Source of the DNA: JAUREX01 sp044356825
GTDB taxonomy: Bacteria; Pseudomonadota; Alphaproteobacteria; Rhodobacterales; Rhodobacteraceae
DNA length: 48,276 nt
Assembly (NCBI GenBank): GCA_044356825.1
Contig: JBIKVM010000002.1
Span: forward strand, 1-48,276
Direction: 5' to 3'
Part shown: one piece after another, positions 42,585-48,276 of the stretch
Numbering within the stretch: the stretch's first letter is position 1
How the letters are laid out: each line of letters opens with the position of its first letter
Notes under the pieces: generated by a model
Database searches by the model: none
What the model was told of the DNA's origin: nothing
The model's input: only the letters and a program-made list of their open reading frames with translations
Program-made: the position numbers and the translations under genes

Positions 42585-43309
42585 AGAAGCGCGCCGTCGA
42601 AACCGTCGTCGAGACGCGCGGCCTGTGCATGCATTTCGGCGGCGTGCGGGCCGTGGATCAGGTGGATTTCGCGCTCGAGGACCGCGAGCTGCGCTGCCTG
42701 ATCGGGCCGAACGGGGCGGGCAAGTCGACCTTCTTCAAGTGCCTGACCGGCCAGCTCACCCCCACGGCGGGCGAAATCACGATCCGCGGCACACCCGTCG
42801 CCGGCGCGCAATCGCACGAGATCGCGAGCCTTGGCGTGGGCATCAAGACGCAAGTGCCGAACGTCTTCGACGGGCTGACCGCGGAAGAGAACATCTGGCT
42901 CTCGGCCCGGCGCTGGCATGATGCGGCACGCGCCCGCACGCTGACGGCCGAGACCATCGAGCGGCTGCGGCTGGGAGAGATCCGCCGCAGCCTTGTCGGG
43001 CGGCTCGCGCATGGGCAGCGGCAATGGGTCGAGCTCGGCATGGTGGTCGCGGCCGAGCCGTGGCTCGTGCTGCTCGACGAACCCGCCGCCGGCATGACGC
43101 ATGAGGAAACCGCCCGCACGGCCGAACTCATCCTCGAGATCAACCGCACCGCCGCCCTCATCGTCGTCGAGCACGACATGCAGTTCATCCGCATGATCTC
43201 GCGCCGGGTGACGCTCTTTCACGAGGGGCGCATCCTGATGGAGGACACGATGGATGCCATCTCGGCCGACCGGCGGGCGCGCGAAGTTTATCTGGGGCAC
43301 CGGGCATGA
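42581..43309 (+). CDS. ABC transporter ATP-binding protein, LivG/UrtD type
   Basis: A 242-residue ATPase. Walker A is GPNGAGKST near residue 45. The signature region reads VGRLAHGQRQWVELGM, a form close to the LxHGQKQWLEI of urea-transporter UrtD rather than the LSGGQ of most ATPases. Walker B is WLVLLDEPAAGM, and the switch His is in ALIVVEHDMQF. It overlaps its upstream and downstream neighbours by four bases each, so the operon is tightly coupled. Confidence 0.93.
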   Translation: MKKRAVETVVETRGLCMHFGGVRAVDQVDFALEDRELRCLIGPNGAGKSTFFKCLTGQLTPTAGEITIRGTPVAGAQSHEIASLGVGIKTQVPNVFDGLTAEENIWLSARRWHDAARARTLTAETIERLRLGEIRRSLVGRLAHGQRQWVELGMVVAAEPWLVLLDEPAAGMTHEETARTAELILEINRTAALIVVEHDMQFIRMISRRVTLFHEGRILMEDTMDAISADRRAREVYLGHRA

Positions 43310-45681
43310 CGACACTTCTGCGCGTTCAGGACCTCGCCTCGGGCTATGGCCGGGTGCCGGTGCTGCACGGGATCAGCTTCGAGGTGGCCGAGGGCGAGAT
43401 CCTCGGCATCCTCGGCCACAACGGCATGGGCAAGAGCACGCTCCTCAAGACCATCATGGGGATCGTGCCCGCGACGCGGGGCACGATGTCCTATGACGGG
43501 CAGGATCTGGGGCGACTGCGCTCATCCGGGCGGGCGCAACTCGGGATCGGCTATGTGCCGCAGGGGCGCGGGATCTTCCCCAACCTCACGGTGCGCGACA
43601 ACCTGCGCATGGGCGTCGCCGCCCATGAAGAGGACGAAGAGGTCGCGATCGACCGCGTGCTCGCGGATTTCCCGCGCATCGTGCGGCTTCTCGATCGCGA
43701 GGGCGGCGCGCTCTCGGGCGGCGAGCAGCAGCTCCTGGCGCTGGCGCGCTGCCTCATCTCGCAGCCCGACCTCATCTTGCTCGACGAGCCGACCGAGGGG
43801 ATCCAGCCCTCGATCATCGACGAGATCATCGAGCTTCTGAAGAAACTGAACGAACGCACCGGCATCTCGATCGTGCTGGTCGAGCAGAGCCTCGACTTCA
43901 TCACCGCGCTGTCGGACCGGGTGCTCCTGCTCCAGAAGGGGCAGATCATCGGCGAGGTCGCGGGCTCCGAGGTCGCGGACCCCGCACTCATCGAGGAATT
44001 CACGGGCTTCGGCGCGGGGCGGACGGCGCCCAAGGGGGGCGCGGGCCTCGCGGCCTTCGCGCCGCCGGGCGCCAAGGCCCCCGCCGGTGCCGCCACCCCG
44101 AAGCCCGCCGCCAAGGCCACCGCCCAACGCCCCGCATCGCCGCCCTTGCAGGAGAGGATGTCCTACATGACCGTCCAGCGCCCCACCCTCTCGCAGATGA
44201 AGGACATCGTGGCCGAACTCGGCATGCACATGTCCGACGCCCGCATCATGGAGTTCCTCGAGGTCATGCAGGGCACGCTCGATGCCTATGACGTGGTCGA
44301 TGCGCTGCCGGACTATCTGCCGCCCGTCCTCTATCCGCGCACCTCGGGCTATCGGCCGACGCCCGAGGAAAACCCGATGAACGCCTGGTATGTGAAGACC
44401 GAGATCCGCGGCGCGCCGCGCGGGCCGCTGCACGGCCGGACGGTCGCGCTCAAGGACAATATCTGCCTTGCGGGCGTGCCGATGATGAACGGGGCGGCGA
44501 CGCTCAAGGGCTATACCCCCGACATCGACGCCACGATCGTGACGCGGCTTCTCGATGCGGGCGCGACCATCGTCGGCAAGGCGCATTGCGAATATTTCTG
44601 CCTCTCGGGCGGCAGCCACACGAACGCGACGGGCCCCGTCCACAACCCGCACCGGCACGGCTATTCGGCGGGCGGGTCGTCCTCGGGGTCGGCGGCGCTC
44701 GTGGCGGCGGGCGAGGTCGACATGGCCGTGGGCGGCGATCAGGGCGGTTCGATCCGCATGCCGGCATCGTATTGCGGCTGCTACGGGATGAAGCCGACGC
44801 ATGGCCTCGTGCCCTATTCGGGCATCATGCCGATCGAGGCGACGATCGACCACGCCGGGCCGATGACGCAGAACGTGATGGACAACGCCCTCATGCTCGA
44901 GGTGATGGCGGGCGCCGACGGGCTCGACCCGCGCCAGTACGATGTGCAGACCGACCGCTACACGGCGGCCGTCGGGCGCGGGGCGTCGGGGCTGCGCATC
45001 GCGGTGGTCAAGGAGGGCTTCGGGCACGCAAGTTCCGAGGGCGATGTCGACGCCAAGGTGCGCACGGCGGCCGACGCCTTCCGCCGCATCGGCGCCAATG
45101 TCGATGAGGTCTCGATCCCCTGGCACCTCAAGGGCCTCGCGATCTGGACGCCGATCGGGCTCGAGGGGCTGACCAACCAGATGATGCTCGGCAACGGCAT
45201 GGGCACCGGCTGGGAGGGTCTCTATACCACCTCGCTGCTCGAATACCACGCCAACTGGCGCGCCCGGGCGGATGAACTGAGCGACACGCTCAAGATCTCG
45301 ATGCTGGTCGGGCAGTATCACCTCAAGCACACCCGCGGGCGCTATTACGCCAAGGCGCAGAACCTCGCGCGCCAGCTGCGCGCCGAATACAACAAGGTCT
45401 TCGCGAGCTACGATCTGCTCTTGATGCCGACGACGCCGATGAAGGCGACGCCGCTCCCGCCTGCCGACAGCTCGCTCGCGCTCTGGTGCCAGCGCGCCTT
45501 CGAGATGCTGCCCAACACCGCCCCCTTCGACGTGACGGGCCACCCCGCCATGTCGATCCCCTGCGGGATGTCGCAGGGGCTGCCGGTGGGGCTCATGCTC
45601 GTCGGGCGGCGGTATGAGGAAAGCACGATCTACCGCGCCGCCGGCGCCTTCGAGCAGATGGGCGACTGGCGCAAGATGTAG
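43306..45681 (+). CDS. Fusion of ABC ATPase (LivF/UrtE type) with an amidase-signature hydrolase
   Basis: One open frame of 791 residues. Residues 1-235 are a complete ATPase: Walker A GHNGMGKST, Q-loop YVPQGRGIFPNL, signature LSGGEQQLLALARCL, Walker B LILLDEPTEGI and IVLVEQSLDF. Residues 240-285 are an Ala/Pro/Lys linker. From about 288 an amidase-signature enzyme follows with Lys383 (ALKDNIC), cis-Ser458 (AGGSSSGSAA) and nucleophile Ser482 (GGDQGGSIRMPAS); the 24-residue Ser-Ser spacing matches known amidases. ATG 44167 (MTVQRPTLSQMKDIV) is where free-standing homologues start, and GGAGAGG lies just before it, so a separate amidase of about 504 residues may also be made. Confidence 0.9.
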   Translation: MTTLLRVQDLASGYGRVPVLHGISFEVAEGEILGILGHNGMGKSTLLKTIMGIVPATRGTMSYDGQDLGRLRSSGRAQLGIGYVPQGRGIFPNLTVRDNLRMGVAAHEEDEEVAIDRVLADFPRIVRLLDREGGALSGGEQQLLALARCLISQPDLILLDEPTEGIQPSIIDEIIELLKKLNERTGISIVLVEQSLDFITALSDRVLLLQKGQIIGEVAGSEVADPALIEEFTGFGAGRTAPKGGAGLAAFAPPGAKAPAGAATPKPAAKATAQRPASPPLQERMSYMTVQRPTLSQMKDIVAELGMHMSDARIMEFLEVMQGTLDAYDVVDALPDYLPPVLYPRTSGYRPTPEENPMNAWYVKTEIRGAPRGPLHGRTVALKDNICLAGVPMMNGAATLKGYTPDIDATIVTRLLDAGATIVGKAHCEYFCLSGGSHTNATGPVHNPHRHGYSAGGSSSGSAALVAAGEVDMAVGGDQGGSIRMPASYCGCYGMKPTHGLVPYSGIMPIEATIDHAGPMTQNVMDNALMLEVMAGADGLDPRQYDVQTDRYTAAVGRGASGLRIAVVKEGFGHASSEGDVDAKVRTAADAFRRIGANVDEVSIPWHLKGLAIWTPIGLEGLTNQMMLGNGMGTGWEGLYTTSLLEYHANWRARADELSDTLKISMLVGQYHLKHTRGRYYAKAQNLARQLRAEYNKVFASYDLLLMPTTPMKATPLPPADSSLALWCQRAFEMLPNTAPFDVTGHPAMSIPCGMSQGLPVGLMLVGRRYEESTIYRAAGAFEQMGDWRKM
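44151..44169 (+). promoter_or_regulatory. Possible internal ribosome-binding site and start for the amidase part
   Basis: AGGAGAGG is followed by ATG 44158 and ATG 44167, both in frame with the amidase. The second gives the N-terminus usual for free-standing members of the family. The site would let the hydrolase be made alone as well as fused to the ATPase. Confidence 0.5.
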
Positions 45682-45694
45682 GGGGCGCGCCCCC
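45681..45694. repeat. 14-base palindrome GGGGGCGCGCCCCC at the fusion gene stop
   Basis: A perfect palindrome beginning at the last base of the stop codon and lying just before the GGAGG of the next gene. As RNA it has at most a four-base loop and no T-run, so it is not a proper intrinsic terminator. Confidence 0.5.
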
Positions 45695-45707
45695 GCCGGA
45701 GGAAGCC

Positions 45708-47432
45708 ATGGCGAACCACCCGGGCGGATACGCCCACCCCGGCATCGTGCCCGCGAACGGGCTTGCCCATGTCCGCGGCACGACCGACCGGTCGCTCCTC
45801 GATGCCACGATCCCGGCCTTTCTGGCCGAGATCGTGCGCCGCCACGGGGCGCGCGATGCGGCCGTCTTCTGCCAGCCGGGCGTGCGCTGGACCTACCGCG
45901 AGTTTGCCCGCGCGGTCGATCGGCTCGCGGCGGGTCTGCTCTCGATCGGGGTCTATCGCGGCGACCGGGTCGGGATCTGGGCGCCGAACCGGCCCGAATG
46001 GCTGCTCACGCAATTCGCGACGGCGCGGATCGGGGCGATCCTCGTCAACATCAACCCGGCCTATCAGCGCTCCGAGCTTGAATATGCGCTGAACAAGGTG
46101 GGGGTAAAGGCGCTGATCCTCGCGCCACGCTTCAAGGCTTCGGACTATGCCGCGACGATCGCGGACCTCGCGCCCGAGCTTGCCACCGCCGCGCCGGGGC
46201 GCCTTGCGGCCGCGCGGCTGCCGGCGCTGCGGGCGGTGATCGAGCTTGGCCCGAAGCCCATCCCGGGGGCCTTCTCGTTCGACGAGATCATGGCCCGCGG
46301 CGGCACCGGGGCCAAGGCGCGGCTCGATGCGATCTCGGCCATGCTCGACCCGGGCGACGATATCAACATCCAGTTCACATCGGGCACGACCGGGGCGCCC
46401 AAGGGCGCGACGCTCAGCCACCGCAACATCATCAACAACGCGATCTCGACCGCGCGCGCGATGCGGCTCCGCCCGGGCGAGGCGCTGTGCATCCCCGTGC
46501 CGCTCTATCACTGCTTCGGGATGGTGCTGGGCACGCTCGCGGCGGCCTCCTACGGGGTCAAGATGGTGTTCCCCGGCGAAGGGTTCGACGCGGGCGAGAC
46601 GCTGGCCGCCATCGCGGCCGAGCGGTGCAACGCCGTCCACGGCGTGCCCACCATGTTCTCGGCGATGCTCGAACATCCCGATTTCGCCCGCCACGACCTG
46701 AGTTGCCTGCGCACCGGCATCATGGCCGGCGCCCCCTGCCCCGAGCCGCTCATGCGCCGCGTCATGACCGAGATGCACTGCCGCGAGATCACGATCGGCT
46801 ACGGCATGACCGAGACGAGCCCGATTTCCTTCCAGACCGCCGTCGACGACCCGGTGGCCGAGCGCGTCTCGACCGTGGGGCGCATCCAGCCCCACGCCGA
46901 ATGCCGCGTGATCGATGCCGAGGGCCGCACCCTGCCCGTCGGCGCCAAGGGCGAGCTGGTGACGCGCGGCTATCTGGTGATGAAGGGCTATTGGGGCGAC
47001 ACCGAGCGCACGGCCGAGGCGATCCGCGACGGCTGGATGCATACGGGCGATCTCGCGACCATCGACGCGCAGGGCTATGCGCGCATCGTCGGGCGGATCA
47101 AGGACATGCTGATCCGGGGCGGCGAGAACGTCTATCCCGCCGAGGTGGAGGAGTTCCTCTCGACCCATCCCGATGTCGCGCAAGCGCAGGTGTTCGGCGT
47201 GCCGGACCCGAAGATGGGCGAGGAGGTCGCGGCCTGGATCATCCTGCGCCCGGGCTCCATGCTGACGCCCGAGGGCCTGCGCGAATGGTGCCGGGGCAAG
47301 ATCGCGCATTTCAAGATCCCGCGCCACGTACGCTTCGTCGATGCCATGCCGCTGACCGCGACGGGCAAGCCGCAGAAGTTCCGAATGCAGGAGGCGATGA
47401 TGGCCGAACTCGGGATCAAGGCGGGGGGCTGA
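45708..47432 (+). CDS. AMP-dependent acyl-CoA synthetase (fatty/aryl acid-CoA ligase)
   Basis: A 574-residue ANL-superfamily ligase that activates a carboxylic acid as acyl-AMP and then as acyl-CoA. The P-loop is QFTSGTTGAPKGATLSHRN near residue 222. The A5 region is ITIGYGMTETSPISF, the hinge motif YARIVGRIKDMLIRGGENVYP, and the catalytic lysine K554 lies in TATGKPQKF. The overall layout resembles medium-chain fatty-acid ligases. GGAGG sits 5 bases before the ATG. It follows the fused amidase by 26 bases, so the acid released there is a plausible substrate. Confidence 0.92.
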   Translation: MANHPGGYAHPGIVPANGLAHVRGTTDRSLLDATIPAFLAEIVRRHGARDAAVFCQPGVRWTYREFARAVDRLAAGLLSIGVYRGDRVGIWAPNRPEWLLTQFATARIGAILVNINPAYQRSELEYALNKVGVKALILAPRFKASDYAATIADLAPELATAAPGRLAAARLPALRAVIELGPKPIPGAFSFDEIMARGGTGAKARLDAISAMLDPGDDINIQFTSGTTGAPKGATLSHRNIINNAISTARAMRLRPGEALCIPVPLYHCFGMVLGTLAAASYGVKMVFPGEGFDAGETLAAIAAERCNAVHGVPTMFSAMLEHPDFARHDLSCLRTGIMAGAPCPEPLMRRVMTEMHCREITIGYGMTETSPISFQTAVDDPVAERVSTVGRIQPHAECRVIDAEGRTLPVGAKGELVTRGYLVMKGYWGDTERTAEAIRDGWMHTGDLATIDAQGYARIVGRIKDMLIRGGENVYPAEVEEFLSTHPDVAQAQVFGVPDPKMGEEVAAWIILRPGSMLTPEGLREWCRGKIAHFKIPRHVRFVDAMPLTATGKPQKFRMQEAMMAELGIKAGG

Positions 47433-47436
47433 GGCG

Positions 47437-47733
47437 ATGCAGACGCTGACCGCGATCATCCGCGCGAGGAAGGGCCACGCAGAGGCGGTGCGGGCGGCAC
47501 TCCTGGCCGTGGGCGAGCATGTGCGGGCGCATGAGCCCGACACGCTCGGCTTCTTCGTCGCGCAGGACCCCGAAGACCCCTGCCGCTTCACGACCTATGA
47601 GCGGTTCACCGACCGCGCGGCGATGGATCGGCACAACGCGGGTGCCGGCTCGCAGGGGTTCTTCCGCGACGCCGGCCCGCTCCTTGACGGGCCGGTGACG
47701 GTTGTGACGGCGACCGAGATCTTCAGCCGCTGA
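47437..47733 (+). CDS. ABM-fold putative quinol monooxygenase
   Basis: A 98-residue protein with the dimeric alpha/beta ferredoxin-like fold of the antibiotic biosynthesis monooxygenase family (YgiN-like). It shows QTLTAIIRARKGHAEAVRAA at the start, FFVAQDPEDPCRFTTYERF in the centre and MDRHNAGAGSQGFF near the end. Such proteins act without cofactors on quinols or serve other small roles; the substrate is not predictable. It starts 4 bases after the ligase stop and converges with the SDR gene. Confidence 0.82.
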   Translation: MQTLTAIIRARKGHAEAVRAALLAVGEHVRAHEPDTLGFFVAQDPEDPCRFTTYERFTDRAAMDRHNAGAGSQGFFRDAGPLLDGPVTVVTATEIFSR

Positions 47734-47740
47734 GCGCGCC

Positions 47741-48276
47741 TCAGAGCTGGACGCCCCGCGTCAGCGCCCCGTCGATCACGAGGTTCGTGCCCGTGGTGAA
47801 GCTCGAGGCCGGGCTCGCGAGGAAGACGACGCCGCGCGCGATCTCTTCGGGGCGCGCCATGCGCCCGGTGGGGTTGAGCTTCATCGCCTCGGCGAAGAGG
47901 GCGGGGTTGTTCTTCTCGATCCACTGCCAGATGCCGCCGTCGAAATAGGTGTTGCCGGGGCTGACGGTGTTGGCGCGGATGCCCTTGCCCGCGAGCTTGT
48001 GGGCAAGCCCCTGCGCATAATGGACGATCGCCGCCTTGAACGCGCCATAGGCCGGGCCGGTGAAGTCGATCTCGCGCCCCGAGACCGAGGAGATGAGGGT
48101 GATCGAGGCGGCCTTCGATTTCTCGAGCCAGGGCATCGCCGCGTTCACGAGGCGGACCGAATGCATCATGTCGGTCTCGAACTCGGCCTTCCAGGCCTCT
48201 TCGTCATCCGCGACCGCGAGCGCCGAGACATTGCCCACCACGATGTCGATGCCGCCGAGTGCTGCCGCCGAATCGG
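47741..48276 (-). CDS. Short-chain dehydrogenase/reductase, truncated by the window edge
   Basis: The C-terminal 178 or so residues of an SDR; the N-terminal NAD(P)-binding glycine motif lies beyond the right edge. Visible are the strand GIDIVVGNVSAL (in place of the common NNAG), the catalytic Ser in ISSVSGR, the Tyr/Lys pair in YGAFKAA, the cofactor strand GIRANTVSPGNTYFDGG and the tail TTGTNLVIDGALTRG. Substrate unknown. It converges with the monooxygenase gene, with 7 bases between stops. Confidence 0.93.
   Translation of the reverse strand, partial: DSAAALGGIDIVVGNVSALAVADDEEAWKAEFETDMMHSVRLVNAAMPWLEKSKAASITLISSVSGREIDFTGPAYGAFKAAIVHYAQGLAHKLAGKGIRANTVSPGNTYFDGGIWQWIEKNNPALFAEAMKLNPTGRMARPEEIARGVVFLASPASSFTTGTNLVIDGALTRGVQL

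Noticed and set aside
43306..45681. Two separate genes with a frameshift between them
   Set aside because: The frame is continuous through the linker with consistent coding-like composition; I record a single fused gene but keep a sequencing error as the main alternative.
45681..45694. Palindrome at the fusion-gene stop as a terminator
   Set aside because: No T-run follows, and the next gene has its ribosome-binding site a few bases on, so read-through is more likely.

Overview
The window is visibly GC-rich (I did not count it) and reads as chromosome of an alphaproteobacterium of the Rhodobacterales / Roseobacter-Paracoccus kind. Gene orders typical of that group support this: slyX-radA-cvpA-purF, hisS-hisZ-hisG, tsaD-gpsA, and hemD-mitofilin-hemY. 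A K+-independent membrane pyrophosphatase and HisZ paired with a short HisG fit the same picture. There is no phage, insertion sequence or CRISPR array, and every real gene I could follow has an intact frame.

Bases 1-25,600 are mainly housekeeping. A minus-strand operon slyX-radA-cvpA-purF faces a plus-strand operon hisS-hisZ-hisG. Then come a CAU-anticodon tRNA (probably tRNA-Ile2) with metG, an MFS transporter with a dimethylglycine/sarcosine dehydrogenase-like flavoprotein, and hppA. A plus-strand run follows: HAD hydrolase, MaoC hydratase, ribF, YcgN-like protein and threonine aldolase. The minus-strand set tsaD-gpsA-EVE is divergent from hemD-mic60-hemY, and tRNA-Thr(CGU) and tRNA-Cys(GCA) close the region.

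Bases 25,661-37,298 are accessory and hold the least familiar content. A LysR regulator diverges from a likely operon encoding a Tat-exported FAD oxidoreductase, a three-domain beta-sandwich protein without a visible signal peptide, a periplasmic di-heme cytochrome c and a small secreted two-cysteine protein. A convergent DUF1111-type di-heme oxidoreductase follows, then a two-gene RND efflux system with unusual C-terminal extensions. I infer an extracytoplasmic dehydrogenase that passes electrons from flavin to cytochrome c; its substrate is unknown.

Bases 37,299-48,276 begin with a regulatory gap holding a perfect FNR-type palindrome (TTGAT-CATG-ATCAA) and a TGTCAA/TTGACA inverted repeat, ahead of a flotillin/YqiK-like gene. 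A tightly coupled operon for a urea/short-chain-amide-type ABC transporter follows. Its last ATPase is fused in frame to an amidase-signature hydrolase, and next come an acyl-CoA ligase and a small ABM-fold monooxygenase. This suggests a pathway: import an amide, hydrolyse it at the membrane, and activate the released acid as a CoA thioester. A truncated short-chain dehydrogenase gene runs off the right edge.
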